Source: RUG695 sp050943135 (lineage in GTDB: Bacteria > Planctomycetota > Planctomycetia > Pirellulales > Thermoguttaceae). Taken from it: 64,000 nt of DNA. The translations under genes and the position numbers were made by a program. The DNA lies in assembly GCA_050943135.1 (NCBI GenBank), contig JBMNOP010000008.1:88017-152016 (forward strand), in the 5' to 3' direction. This document shows positions 8,451-17,993 of the stretch, one piece after another (positions within the stretch are counted from its first letter, which is position 1; each line of letters begins with the position of its first letter). Under the pieces are notes generated by a model. The model saw nothing but the letters and a program-made list of their open reading frames with translations, was not told where the DNA came from and searched no databases.

Positions 8451-9878
8451 ATGTCCAAAGATAAGGTTTTCGCCACACGGCGGCCAAAGATCGGTTTGCT
8501 CGCGCTTTCGTTGGAGCTTTACGAGACGCTTGCCCCCGAACTGCGGGCCGATCGCGAAGATTGGGTTCGTCGCGAGATTCTTCCGGCACTTGAAAAGGAG
8601 AACGACGTCCTTTTCGGCAGGGCGGTTTACAGCCGCGAGACGATCCGTGCCGAGGTCCGCCGGTTTGAGGCCGAAGACGTCGACGCGCTCGTGGTACTCT
8701 TCCTTTGCTACTCGCCCAGTCAGACGGTGCTTCCGGCGCTCGTCGAAACCCGCCTTCCGATCGTGATCTGGAACACCCAAGAACTTTTCGCGGTCGACGA
8801 GACTTATGGCAACGCCGAGTTATTCGCAAACCACGGGGTTCACGGTTCCCACGATCTGGGGAACCTCTTGAACCGTTACGGCGTCCCCTTTAAAATTTTC
8901 ACCTCTCACGTTTCCGACCCCGACCCGTTTGCCGCGATTCGAGATACGTTCACCGCGCAACGGGTCGTGACCGACCTCCAACGAGCCAAGTTCGCCCTGA
9001 TGGGGTACCCCTTTCCGGCGATGGGAGATTTTGCCGCGGATGTCTCGGAACTGGTTGCCAAATTCGGCCCCGAATTCGGTATCGTTCCGGTCGAGGAGTA
9101 TATCACCCGTGCCGCCGAGGCGCCGGAGACAGAGGCCAAAGCCCTGGCCGCCGAATACCGTGCGCTGTACGATGTGGCCGCCGACCTAACCGACCACGAT
9201 CTGGAAGTGACGGCGCGTGCCGAGCTGGCCCTTCGCGGGATCGTCGCTTCGCGCGGTCTGCAGGGGTTGACCTACCAATTCACGGCATTGGGAGACGACT
9301 CACGCACCTCGACCGTCCCTTTTGTCGGGATCAGCCGCATGATGGGCGAGGGCGTCGGTTTCGGCGGGGAAGGGGACGTCGTCTCGACGATGGGAACCTG
9401 GATATTCCAACAACTGACCGGCGCGGCCACCTTCTCGGAAATTTTTACCATCGATTTCGCGGGGGAAGCGCTCTTCTTCAGCCATATGGGGGAAATGAAC
9501 GCGGCGATGGCGCGGCGTGATCGGAAGATTCCGCTCGCGGCGCGTCCTGAACCGATCACCCGCACCAAAGACCGTCAGCTGGCGCTTCTGACCTCGCTCG
9601 AACCGGGCGAGGCGACCTTCTGCGCGCTGACGATTGACTACGATGCTTCGGACAACTATAAAATCATCATGGCGCACGGCACGATTGAAGATTTCGGGCC
9701 GTTGCCTCAACTGGCGGTGCCCCACTTTAAGTTCCGGCCCGACGCCTCGGTCCGCGATTTTCTGACCCGTTACGTCGAACTCGGGGGCCCACACCACAAT
9801 GCCGTTTGTTTCGGTGACGCTTCCGAAAAACTCCGGGCGTTTGCCGACGCGGCCGGCTTAGACATTGAGGAGATCTGA
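8451..9878 (+). CDS. L-arabinose/L-fucose isomerase-like protein
   Basis: 475-residue cytoplasmic protein of the arabinose/fucose isomerase fold, enzymes that interconvert aldoses and ketoses. The N-terminal part has IGLLALSLELYETL and a Rossmann-like stretch ending VVLFLCYSPSQTVLPAL, followed by VIWNTQELFAVD. The C-terminal part has the GEGDVVSTMGTWIFQQLTG block and FSHMGEMNAAMA, where family members place metal/substrate residues. The ATG at 8451 has an AGGAG site 5 bases upstream and is preferred over the ATG-like start at 8409. It is followed after 2 bases by an oxidoreductase gene, so it probably heads a three-gene sugar operon. The exact substrate cannot be read from sequence. Confidence 0.78.
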   Translation: MSKDKVFATRRPKIGLLALSLELYETLAPELRADREDWVRREILPALEKENDVLFGRAVYSRETIRAEVRRFEAEDVDALVVLFLCYSPSQTVLPALVETRLPIVIWNTQELFAVDETYGNAELFANHGVHGSHDLGNLLNRYGVPFKIFTSHVSDPDPFAAIRDTFTAQRVVTDLQRAKFALMGYPFPAMGDFAADVSELVAKFGPEFGIVPVEEYITRAAEAPETEAKALAAEYRALYDVAADLTDHDLEVTARAELALRGIVASRGLQGLTYQFTALGDDSRTSTVPFVGISRMMGEGVGFGGEGDVVSTMGTWIFQQLTGAATFSEIFTIDFAGEALFFSHMGEMNAAMARRDRKIPLAARPEPITRTKDRQLALLTSLEPGEATFCALTIDYDASDNYKIIMAHGTIEDFGPLPQLAVPHFKFRPDASVRDFLTRYVELGGPHHNAVCFGDASEKLRAFADAAGLDIEEI

Positions 9879-9880
9879 AC

Positions 9881-11035
9881 GTGACGAAGAGTATAAAATT
9901 CGGGATCATCGGCGGCGGCCTGATGGGGCGCGAGTTTGCCAGCGCCGCGGCCCGTTGGTGTCATCTGCTCGACCTGGACATTCGGCCGGAACTTGTTGCC
10001 GTCTGCGACACGAACCCCGCGATTCACACGTGGTACACCGACAACTTCCCGACGGTCCGCAAAACAACCGCCGACTACCGTGAACTTCTGGCGACGGACA
10101 AAATCGACGCGATCTACTGCGCGGTTCCGCACAACCTGCACGCCGAGATTTACTCGGCGGTCATTCGTGCGGGGAAACACCTGATGGGGGAAAAACCGTT
10201 CGGTATCGACAAGGCGGCCAACGACAAGATCATGGCGGCGATTGCCGAAAACCCGGACGTGATGGTCCGTTGCAGTTCCGAGTTCCCCTTTTATCCGGCG
10301 GCCCAGGTCATCGGCAAGATGATCGAATCGGGCGAGTTCGGCCGGATCATCGAGGTCGAAACCGGGTTCCTTCACTCGAGCGACCTCGACCCCAACAAAC
10401 CGATCAACTGGAAACGGATGATTGAGTTCAACGGCGAATACGGTTGCATGGGCGACCTCGGTATCCACGCCTGTCACATCCCGTTCCGTGCCGGTTGGTA
10501 TCCGAAGAACGTCCGGGCGATTTTGCGCAAACTCGTTACCGAACGGCCCGACGGCAAAGGGAGCAAGGTGCCGTGCAAAACCTGGGATAACGCCACACTC
10601 TTCTGCGAAACCGCCGACCCCTCGACGCCCAACGACATCTTCCCGCTGACGGTCAAGACGTTCCGCATCGCCCCCGGCGAGAAAAACACCTGGACCGTGC
10701 GGATCCTCGGCACTGAAAAATCGGCCTTCTTCTCGACGAAAAACCCACGCCGTCTCGAGATCCTCGAATACAGCGGGGGGGCCCGCCAGAATTGGGAACA
10801 GATCGATACGGGTTACGACACCGCCTTCAAGACGATCACCGGCGGCATCTTCGAATTCGGGTTCCCCGACGCCATTTTGCAGATGTGGGCGTCGTTCCTC
10901 TATGAAATCGACCACGGTACGCCGAAAGCGCGTTTCGCCGGGTGCGTGACCCCCGACGAGGCCGCCGCCAGCCACCGCCTATTTACCGCCGCGCTCGAGT
11001 CGCAGAAGACCGGTGCGACGATTCCCCTCGACTGA
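9881..11035 (+). CDS. Gfo/Idh/MocA family oxidoreductase
   Basis: 384-residue NAD(P)-dependent sugar or inositol dehydrogenase-type protein. It starts with GTG two bases after the isomerase stop, with a GAGGAGAT site upstream, so translation is probably coupled. The N-terminal Rossmann fold has GIIGGGLMGREFAS (residues about 8-21) and the family catalytic motif EKPFGID at about residues 105-111. The C-terminal alpha/beta domain contains CMGDLGIHACHI, which carries the conserved Asp and His that usually act with the EKP lysine. No signal peptide, so it is cytoplasmic. Substrate unknown; the isomerase neighbour suggests oxidation or epimerisation of a sugar. Confidence 0.88.
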   Translation: MTKSIKFGIIGGGLMGREFASAAARWCHLLDLDIRPELVAVCDTNPAIHTWYTDNFPTVRKTTADYRELLATDKIDAIYCAVPHNLHAEIYSAVIRAGKHLMGEKPFGIDKAANDKIMAAIAENPDVMVRCSSEFPFYPAAQVIGKMIESGEFGRIIEVETGFLHSSDLDPNKPINWKRMIEFNGEYGCMGDLGIHACHIPFRAGWYPKNVRAILRKLVTERPDGKGSKVPCKTWDNATLFCETADPSTPNDIFPLTVKTFRIAPGEKNTWTVRILGTEKSAFFSTKNPRRLEILEYSGGARQNWEQIDTGYDTAFKTITGGIFEFGFPDAILQMWASFLYEIDHGTPKARFAGCVTPDEAAASHRLFTAALESQKTGATIPLD

Positions 11036-11101
11036 AACCAGCCGTAACGGGCTGATACGTACATCGGACATGTTTCGTGATATAGAATTTGGAGTAATAC
11101 C

Positions 11102-12316
11102 ATGAGTAACCTTTCACGTCGTTCTTTCTTGACCCGGACCGCCATGGGCGCCGGTATGTTGGCCGCCGGCGGTGCGCTGGCCGCCCAGGAAAAACCGATC
11201 GCCGGCTTTGACCAAACCGAAACCGATATTGATGAAAGTTCCGTATGGGAACCGAAGTCCGACCGTAAGATTCGGGTCGGGATCGTCGGTTACGGCCTTT
11301 GCCATTTTGGCGCCGCATTTGGTTTTCAGGATCACCCGAACGTCGAGGTCGTCGCGGTCAGCGACCTGTTCCCGGATCGTTGTGCCGGGCTGGCCGCGGA
11401 CTGCCGTTGCGAAAAGACGTATGAATCGCTCGAAGAGCTGATCAAGGACGATTCGATCGAAGCCGTCTTTGTGGCAACCGACGCACCGAGTCACCCCGAC
11501 CACTGCATCAAGGTCCTCGAGAGCGGTAAACATGTCGCCTGTGCGGTTCCCGCCGTATGGGGAGACCTCGATGCGGCCTACAAGCTTTACGAAACGGTCA
11601 AGAAGAACGCCGGCCTGAACTATATGATGTTCGAGACGAGTACCTACCACGATGCCGTCTATGCCACGCGCCAGCTCTACAATGCCGGTATCCTTGGCAA
11701 CATGATTTACTCCGAGGGGGAATATTATCATCATTTTCCGGAAAACCTCCCCGGATATCGCGGCTGGCGCGACGGGCTTCCACCGCAATGGTATCCGACC
11801 CACTCGAACGCGTATTACGTTTGCGCCACAGGCGGTCACAGTTTCACCGAAGTTTCGTGTTACGGTTATAAGAGCCGGTACCCGCATTTCCAGGCCGAGA
11901 ACAACCCATACGGCAACCCGTTCGGTACCGAAGTGGCGCTGATGCGTACCAGCGAGGGGGGTATGGCGCGCATGGCGGTCAGTTGGGATACCCCGGGCTG
12001 GGGCGGCGAGGTCGGACGCAACCGTGCCGAAAAGGGGAGCTTCTGGAATCGTTTCGAGCCGGTCGACGCCACTGTTGCCGAAGCCGCTTCGAAGATCAAC
12101 ATCAAAAAGCCGGCCCTTCCGCCGACCCTCGCTCCGGGTTCGCACGGCGGTTCGCACGGGTATCTGTGCAACGAGTTCGTCGAATCGATCCTCGAAAACC
12201 GCAAGCCGCTGGTCGATATCGCCTGGGCACTCAACATGACCGTCGCCGGGATCATCTCTCACCAGTCGGCGCTGAAAGACGGTGAAAAGCTCGCCATTCC
12301 GCAATTCGAATTTTGA
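11102..12316 (+). CDS. Gfo/Idh/MocA family oxidoreductase with Tat signal
   Basis: 404 residues. The N-terminus has a twin-arginine signal (SRRSFLTRTAMGAGMLAAGG), so it is probably exported folded with its nucleotide cofactor, as with many planctomycete members of the family. After a linker the Rossmann fold starts at KIRVGIVGYGLCHFGAAFGF. The usual EKP motif is replaced by CAVPAVWGD near residue 150, so the common catalytic lysine is absent. The C-terminal domain has GGHSFTEVSCYGYKS. It lies 66 bases after the previous gene and just before a terminator hairpin, and is probably the last gene of the sugar operon. Function beyond family level is unknown. Confidence 0.87.
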   Translation: MSNLSRRSFLTRTAMGAGMLAAGGALAAQEKPIAGFDQTETDIDESSVWEPKSDRKIRVGIVGYGLCHFGAAFGFQDHPNVEVVAVSDLFPDRCAGLAADCRCEKTYESLEELIKDDSIEAVFVATDAPSHPDHCIKVLESGKHVACAVPAVWGDLDAAYKLYETVKKNAGLNYMMFETSTYHDAVYATRQLYNAGILGNMIYSEGEYYHHFPENLPGYRGWRDGLPPQWYPTHSNAYYVCATGGHSFTEVSCYGYKSRYPHFQAENNPYGNPFGTEVALMRTSEGGMARMAVSWDTPGWGGEVGRNRAEKGSFWNRFEPVDATVAEAASKINIKKPALPPTLAPGSHGGSHGYLCNEFVESILENRKPLVDIAWALNMTVAGIISHQSALKDGEKLAIPQFEF

Positions 12317-12342
12317 AGTTGAGTTCGGTGCAATCGGGTCTG

Positions 12343-12400
12343 AAAACAAACAAGCCGCTTCCTGTGAGGGAGGCGGCTCCGTGAAGAGGGTTTGTTTCTC
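12343..12400 (+). terminator. terminator-like hairpin after the sugar cassette
   Basis: A 10-base stem (12353-12362 with 12369-12378) and a 6-base loop, inside a weaker outer pairing of AAACAAAC (near 12343) with GTTTGTTT (12389-12396), ending in TTTGTTTCTC. It lies 37 bases past the stop codon. Confidence 0.6.
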
Positions 12401-12660
12401 TAGATTTTGATAACAATGTCCGAATCACGCGGGGTTCCGTGACTTCGTCGCGGGATCCTTGCGCCGTTGGGCGTGATCGGACTTACCGGAAAGGCACCCG
12501 GCGTAGGCCCCCGGTATGGGGAACTCTTAATTTCCGACAACGGCATATCCTTCTCGAAAGGCGGTGTGCCGCTGTCCGTCGCGCCGCCCTAGCCGCCCCT
12601 TGGTTCGATCCGGGCTTTGCGGGCGGCGCGGGCGTTGTCCGACGGCTTTGCTCCTTTGGT
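12401..12660. other. non-coding gap between convergent genes
   Basis: No gene seen. It contains a perfect 9-base inverted repeat (GCGCCGCCC near 12573 and GGGCGGCGC near 12622) with a loop of about 35 bases, possibly a terminator for the minus-strand pgm gene. No clear T-run. Confidence 0.35.
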
Positions 12661-14301
12661 TTACTCTTTGAGCGCGGCGTTGACAAGCCGTTGGGCTTCG
12701 GCGAGAATTTGGTCCAGGTGTTCGGCGCCGCGGAACGATTCGGCGTAGACTTTGTAAATGTTTTCCGTTCCGCTCGGTCGGGCGGCAAACCAGCCGTTTT
12801 CGGTGACGACCTTGATCCCGCCGATCGGTGCGTCGTTTCCCGGCGCTCGGGTCAGGATTGCGGTAATCGGTTCACCGGCAAGCGTCTTTTCGGTGACCTT
12901 GTCGGGGGTCAGTCGGGTGAACGCTTCTTTCATTTCCAGCGTGGCGGGGGTATCGACCCGCACATAGACGGGGGAACCGTACTTTTCGGTGAGTGCTTGA
13001 TAGTGAATGCCCGGATCTTTCCCGGTTCTGGCAAGGATTTCGGCGGCCAAGAGCCCCAAGATCAGGCCGTCTTTATCGGTGGTCCAGACACTGCCATCGA
13101 ATCGGAGGAAACTCGCGCCGGCACTCTCTTCCCCGCCGAAGACGAGCGACCCGTGGAACAGGCCCGGCACGAACCATTTGAATCCGACCGGCATCTCGAC
13201 AAGATTGCGCCCGGCCGCCGCGGTGACCCGGTCGATCATTCCGCTTGAAACGAGGGTTTTGCCGATCCCGGCTTCTTTCGACCATCGGGTGCGCGTGGCG
13301 ACCAAGTAATCGACGGCGACCGCCAGGAAATGGTTCGGGTTCATCAGCCCGACCGAAGGCACGACGATTCCGTGCCGGTCCGCGTCGGGGTCGTTAGCGA
13401 ACGCGATATCGAACCGATCTTTCAGGGCGATGAGCCGTTTCATCGCCCAGGGGCTTGAACAGTCCATGCGGATCTTTCCGTCTCGGTCACAGGTCATGAA
13501 CGAGAATGTCGGGTCGATCGTGTCGTTGACCACGGTCAAATCGAGCCCGTACCGTTCGGCGATCGGTTTCCAGTAATGAACCGCCGCGCCGCCGAGCGGA
13601 TCGACCCCGATTTTGATTCCGGCACGGCGAATCACCTCGAAATCGATGATGTTTTCCAGGTCGGCGATGTAATCTTCGGCGAAATCGAACGCGGTCAGGT
13701 TTGTACGGGTTGCCATCTCCGACGTGTCGGCTGTTTTCACTTCCCTACAACCGTTTTCGAGAATCTCGTTGGCCCGCTTTTCGATGCGATCGGTGATATC
13801 GAGATCGGCACTTCCGCCGTTCGACGTATTGTACTTGATCCCGCCGTCGGACGGCGGGTTGTGCGACGGGGTGATGATCAGTCCGTCGGCGAGCGTTTCC
13901 CGGTCCCGGTTCCAGGTCAGGATGGCCCTCGAAACGGCCGGGGTCGGGGTGATCCCGTTGTCCTGCTGATAGTGAACCGGAATGTTGTTTCCTGCCAATA
14001 CCGAGAGCGCGGTCGCATGGGCGACCTCGGAAACCGCGTGGGTATCCCGCCCGAGAAAGAGGGGGCCGGTATACCCTGCGCTCTGCCGATACTCGGCAAC
14101 CGCCTGGGTGATCGCCAGGATATGGGACTCGGTGAACGTTGCGGTAAACGGGGTTCCCCGATGCCCGCCGGTTCCGAACCGGACCCGTTGCGCCTTATCG
14201 GTCGAGTCGGGTTTCTTTTCGAAATAATCGCGCCGCAGTTGTTCCGGATCGATCAGAATCTCTTTCGGTGCCGACTTTCCCGCCAGCTCGCTTATCGCCA
14301 T
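12661..14301 (-). CDS. pgm: phosphoglucomutase, alpha-D-glucose specific
   Basis: Cytoplasmic enzyme interconverting glucose 1-phosphate and glucose 6-phosphate, linking glycogen, cell-envelope sugar and central carbon pathways. It has 546 residues, the normal size. The phosphoserine loop is LIITPSHNPPSDGG with the catalytic Ser at about 146, the metal loop is DPDADR at 304-309, a sugar-binding loop is GEESAG, and the phosphate-binding C-terminus has RPSGTENIYKVYAE. An AAGGGA site precedes the ATG at 14301. It is divergent from the AsmA-like gene and stands alone. Confidence 0.96.
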   Translation of the reverse strand: MAISELAGKSAPKEILIDPEQLRRDYFEKKPDSTDKAQRVRFGTGGHRGTPFTATFTESHILAITQAVAEYRQSAGYTGPLFLGRDTHAVSEVAHATALSVLAGNNIPVHYQQDNGITPTPAVSRAILTWNRDRETLADGLIITPSHNPPSDGGIKYNTSNGGSADLDITDRIEKRANEILENGCREVKTADTSEMATRTNLTAFDFAEDYIADLENIIDFEVIRRAGIKIGVDPLGGAAVHYWKPIAERYGLDLTVVNDTIDPTFSFMTCDRDGKIRMDCSSPWAMKRLIALKDRFDIAFANDPDADRHGIVVPSVGLMNPNHFLAVAVDYLVATRTRWSKEAGIGKTLVSSGMIDRVTAAAGRNLVEMPVGFKWFVPGLFHGSLVFGGEESAGASFLRFDGSVWTTDKDGLILGLLAAEILARTGKDPGIHYQALTEKYGSPVYVRVDTPATLEMKEAFTRLTPDKVTEKTLAGEPITAILTRAPGNDAPIGGIKVVTENGWFAARPSGTENIYKVYAESFRGAEHLDQILAEAQRLVNAALKE

Positions 14302-14340
14302 TTTCGTGTTCCCTTTGTTCCTTTTTCCATGTATTAGATA

Positions 14341-14370
14341 TTGACCTCGCGGGCCGGATTTTGGTATGAT
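14341..14370 (+). promoter_or_regulatory. predicted promoter of the AsmA-like gene
   Basis: -35 TTGACC, 18-base spacer, -10 TATGAT with an upstream TG (extended -10). It lies about 110 bases before the start codon. Confidence 0.55.
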
Positions 14371-14480
14371 CCCCCGTCATTTCCATCACCATTATTTTAC
14401 GCACGGCCGGGGAATTTAGCAAGGGGACGGTGCGTTTGTGCCCGTCTTGTGGCATTCCAAAGTAAAAACAGGGTTATTCG

Positions 14481-17400
14481 TTGAGTAAAAAGAAGAAGTC
14501 TTCCCGAATCGGACGGTTGATCGTCTGGCTGGTTCCGGTGCTCTGCGTGGTAGCTCTGCTTGCCTACAAGAAAGACGACATTCTCCGCCGGTTCATCCGC
14601 CAGGAACTCGCGGCCCGATTCCCGGAATACCGAATCGAGGTCGCCTCGGTACGTATGGTCGAGTCGAAAGGGGTGATTCTCCACGATCTGCAGGTCACGA
14701 TCCCGGAGTCGGGCGGCGGCGAATACCCCTTCCTTAAAGCGGACGAGGTAAAGGTGCAGGTGCCCCTTTCGATTACCGCGCTGCTACGGAACAAGATCGT
14801 GCCGGAACGAATCACGATTACCCGGCCGCTCTTCGTGTTGAGTCACCAGACCCTCCGCACGTTCAGCCGAATTCAGACGAGCCAAACCGAAGAAGCGATC
14901 TATGTTCCGATCGACATTCGTGGCGGGAGCATCGAGGTTACCCTTCCCGCGAAAAACGGTCGGGACGGTTCCGGCAGTATGGTCTATTCCGGAATCGACG
15001 CGTCGATTCTTCCCCCCGACCGGACGGTCCGACCCACACCTTCGGCATCTTCGGGCGGATACCCCTCGCTTTCCCTTTCCGAAAGCGCCGCCCCGGCCGA
15101 TTCCGGAAACCGCCAATTCCCACAATCCGCCGAGAGCCGGTGGCGTATCAGCGGAACCTGCGAAAACCCGTATGTCAAAGCCGTCGTCTTCCAGGGGAGC
15201 GCCGAACCCGATTTTTCGTTCATCACCATTACCGGAAAAGTCGATGCGCTGGAGATCGGAAAGAACCTTGTCTCTCCGTTCCTCGACCTTTCGGCCATCA
15301 GCAAAACGGTCCAGGCGTTTCAGGGGCGTTCCTCGTTCGAATTCACCGTCGAATGGAGTGCGGAAACCGGGTTCCGGCATCGTGTCGACGGCAACCTCTT
15401 TCAGGGGAGTTTTACGACCCCTTACCTGAACCATCCCGTTTCGGATCTTTTCGCGCACTATCATTTCGATACCGAGCACGCGGTGATCGACCGACTGACC
15501 GCGCGGAGCGGACCGGCAACGATTCTTGTCGAATACGAGCGAGACGGACCGAATCGCGCCTGGCAGATGCGCGCGCAACTCGAGGAACTGCCGATCGATC
15601 AGACAATCTTCGAACTGTTACCCGAGGGTGCGGGGCAGGAACAATTGGGCAGGATGGCCGACCTGACCTTTTCCGGGGTTGCGAAAATCAATCTTCGGTT
15701 ACACGGGGAAGGGGGAAAGATCGCGTTTCCGGTCTTGTCCGCGAGATGCAAAGACCTGGCGCTTTCGCACCAGGTCTTTCCTTTTAAACCCGACCCGCTC
15801 AACGGTTTTCTTCAGTTGGAAGAGTCGGGCCGACTCCGGTTCCTTTTCAACACGGAAGGGGAAACTCGGCGACTGACCCTTTCAGGCGAATACCGTGACA
15901 TTGCCGACAAGAAGGGGGTTGTACGACTTGAAGCTGCGCGCCTGCCGATCGATGCGCGGCTTATCGACGCCGTACCGGAAGATTATCGGGACGTGATCAC
16001 GTCGCTTCATCCGGGCGGTTATCTCGGCGCCGAAATCATTTATACACAAAACGGGGAAGAGCCCGACAACCTGCGAATGAACCTGGCGCTCGACGAGGCT
16101 TCGATCGAATACGACCTCTTCCCGCTTCCCGTGTCCGGGATCACCGGGCAGGTGACCTGCGAGAACGGCCGATGGCAGTTCACCGATCTGGCGGGGAAAA
16201 GCGGTGCGACACAATTCCGTGCCAACGGCACGGCGGGCACTTTCGGGGAAACGAGCCAATTTTCGATCGACATACACGCCGACCGCTTCCCGCTCGGCGA
16301 AGAGTTTCGTGACGCGCTGATCGATCCGCAGCAACGGGATTTGGTCGAAAAACTCCATCTGCGCGGCGCGGTCGACGCCGACATTCGGATCACCTACCTG
16401 GCCGACGAGGACCGGCTCCACCTCGAGGTTGACGGAGAATCCCGACCCGACGAAACCTCGATACAGCCGGAACCTTTCCCCTACGAACTGACCGACCTGG
16501 AAGGGAAAGTCAGGTACCGGGACGGAGAACTGACGATCGACGAGTTCCGTGGCAAGAACGGCGCGGCGGCGGTTACTGCCGCAATCTCTTCCCGGTTCGA
16601 GGACGACGGAGGTTACACGGTACGTGCCATCCCGTTTACCATCGACCAGCTCCAGGTCGACCATCGGTTACAGAGTGCCCTACCACCGAAGCTTTTCCCG
16701 CTGTTCGACGAATTGGCGTTGAGCGGCTCGTTTAACGCTTCGGGCGCCATCCAATGGCATGCGGCCGACGCCGACGCGCCGATCGAAGTGGCCTGGGATA
16801 CCGACCTGATCCTGTTTCGTAACGCCCTGGAATGCGGCAAACCGATTACCGACATTTGCGGGAAAACCGCTCTTTACGGCACCGCCCGCGACGATCGGGT
16901 GGTCGTCTATGCCGTTCCGGACATCGACTCCCTTTTCATTGACGGCGTTCAGGTTTCGCAGGTCAGCGGTCCGATCTACTTTGACGGCGCCGACGTGCTG
17001 ATCGGCACCGCGGTTCCTCCGGCCCGCAGTCTGCCTCTTTTTCGTGACCCACTTTTGCTCGACCTGACCTGTCCTGCGTCTGACGGCAGGTTCGAAGAGA
17101 GAATCTCTCACGCAACCGTTCCCGGCCGCCCGATCACCGGCACGATGTTTCACGGCGGCGCGACCCTCAGCGGGGTGATCACGCCTCTCCCCTCACAGAC
17201 ATACAAGCTTGAATTCCGTCTGCAAGACGGTAACCTCGACGAGGCGGTCCGCGACATCAGCGAGCAGGCGACCTCGCTTCCCGGTAAACTTTCGCTGTTC
17301 GCCAACGTACAAGGGGAAGGGAAGAACTGGGACACCGCCAAGGGGAGCGGCGGCCTGGCGATCAAGGATGCCTCGCTTTACCGACTCCCCCTCATGATTC

Positions 17401-17780
17401 AGATACTCCGCTCGCTGAGCATCAACGAGAAGGAGAGTACGGGGTTCGACACGACTTTTGTCGATTTCCAGATTTACGGGAACCGGCTGAAACTCGAACG
17501 TGTTTTGCTTGAGGGGGCTTCGATGACCCTTTTCGGGGACGGCTGGCTGATGATGGAAGGGGACGAACCGAAGCTTGACATCAAGCTCAGTTCGCGTCTG
17601 GGACAGGTCCGCGACCGAATTCCGCTCGTCTCGGATGTTCTCGGAAGCGCGGGGGATCAAATCGCGCAAATCAAGGTCGAAGGTCCCCTTTCCGACGCAC
17701 AAATCCGACGTGACAACTTCCCCGGCATCAAGAAGGCCGTTTGGTCCATTTTCCCCGAGACGGGGAAGAGGCCAAGATAA
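14481..17780 (+). CDS. large AsmA/TamB-like membrane-anchored protein
   Basis: 1099 residues. A basic N-terminus (SKKKKSSRIGR) precedes one membrane anchor (about residues 12-28, LIVWLVPVLCVVALLAY). The rest is long, beta-rich, repetitive sequence with blocks such as GGSIEVTL, LDLSAISKTVQ, GVITPLPSQTYKLEFRLQDGNLDEAVRDI and a C-terminal AsmA-like block (LKIKDASLYRLPLMIQ-type, then DGWLMMEGDEPKLDIKLSSRLG). Such proteins are proposed to form periplasmic grooves that carry lipids between membranes or help outer-membrane biogenesis. The start is a TTG at 14481: there is an in-frame stop 16 bases upstream, and the next ATG (14656) would lose the anchor. No strong ribosome-binding site is visible. 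Confidence 0.78.
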   Translation: MSKKKKSSRIGRLIVWLVPVLCVVALLAYKKDDILRRFIRQELAARFPEYRIEVASVRMVESKGVILHDLQVTIPESGGGEYPFLKADEVKVQVPLSITALLRNKIVPERITITRPLFVLSHQTLRTFSRIQTSQTEEAIYVPIDIRGGSIEVTLPAKNGRDGSGSMVYSGIDASILPPDRTVRPTPSASSGGYPSLSLSESAAPADSGNRQFPQSAESRWRISGTCENPYVKAVVFQGSAEPDFSFITITGKVDALEIGKNLVSPFLDLSAISKTVQAFQGRSSFEFTVEWSAETGFRHRVDGNLFQGSFTTPYLNHPVSDLFAHYHFDTEHAVIDRLTARSGPATILVEYERDGPNRAWQMRAQLEELPIDQTIFELLPEGAGQEQLGRMADLTFSGVAKINLRLHGEGGKIAFPVLSARCKDLALSHQVFPFKPDPLNGFLQLEESGRLRFLFNTEGETRRLTLSGEYRDIADKKGVVRLEAARLPIDARLIDAVPEDYRDVITSLHPGGYLGAEIIYTQNGEEPDNLRMNLALDEASIEYDLFPLPVSGITGQVTCENGRWQFTDLAGKSGATQFRANGTAGTFGETSQFSIDIHADRFPLGEEFRDALIDPQQRDLVEKLHLRGAVDADIRITYLADEDRLHLEVDGESRPDETSIQPEPFPYELTDLEGKVRYRDGELTIDEFRGKNGAAAVTAAISSRFEDDGGYTVRAIPFTIDQLQVDHRLQSALPPKLFPLFDELALSGSFNASGAIQWHAADADAPIEVAWDTDLILFRNALECGKPITDICGKTALYGTARDDRVVVYAVPDIDSLFIDGVQVSQVSGPIYFDGADVLIGTAVPPARSLPLFRDPLLLDLTCPASDGRFEERISHATVPGRPITGTMFHGGATLSGVITPLPSQTYKLEFRLQDGNLDEAVRDISEQATSLPGKLSLFANVQGEGKNWDTAKGSGGLAIKDASLYRLPLMIQILRSLSINEKESTGFDTTFVDFQIYGNRLKLERVLLEGASMTLFGDGWLMMEGDEPKLDIKLSSRLGQVRDRIPLVSDVLGSAGDQIAQIKVEGPLSDAQIRRDNFPGIKKAVWSIFPETGKRPR

Positions 17781-17842
17781 CGTCCAAGCCGGTGGCAGGG
17801 AACAGAGGACTAACGAAGAGCTTGGCCGAGGCGATTCGCTAA

Positions 17843-17874
17843 GAACAGCGGGTTAGGGGCAGAACCTGCTGTTC
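17843..17874 (+). terminator. hairpin downstream of the AsmA-like gene
   Basis: 12-base stem with one G-T wobble (17843-17854 with 17863-17874) and an 8-base loop, 62 bases past the stop. No T-run, so it may act as an mRNA 3'-end stabiliser or a bidirectional terminator with the palindrome that follows. Confidence 0.5.
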
Positions 17875-17880
17875 ATCCTC

Positions 17881-17906
17881 GATTTATCCCCCGCGGGGGA
17901 TAAATC
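17881..17906. repeat. perfect 26-base palindrome between convergent genes
   Basis: Fully self-complementary sequence (GATTTATCCCCC, central GC, and its mirror). It lies between the convergent AsmA-like and dockerin/lysozyme genes. It could be a shared terminator or a protein-binding site; there is no T-run on either side. Confidence 0.6.
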
Positions 17907-17993
17907 AAGGGCAAGATGTTCTACGAGACAACCTCGTTTGTCGCTCGGGAAAACGTGACCGCCACATCCTTTGAGGCCCGTCATTTTCCGCCT

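Noticed and set aside
9770..10975. 401-residue frame opposite the Gfo/Idh gene
   Set aside because: Antisense shadow of a clear oxidoreductase.
12601..12640. TGGTTCGATCC resembling a tRNA T-loop
   Set aside because: No matching acceptor, D or anticodon stems around it.
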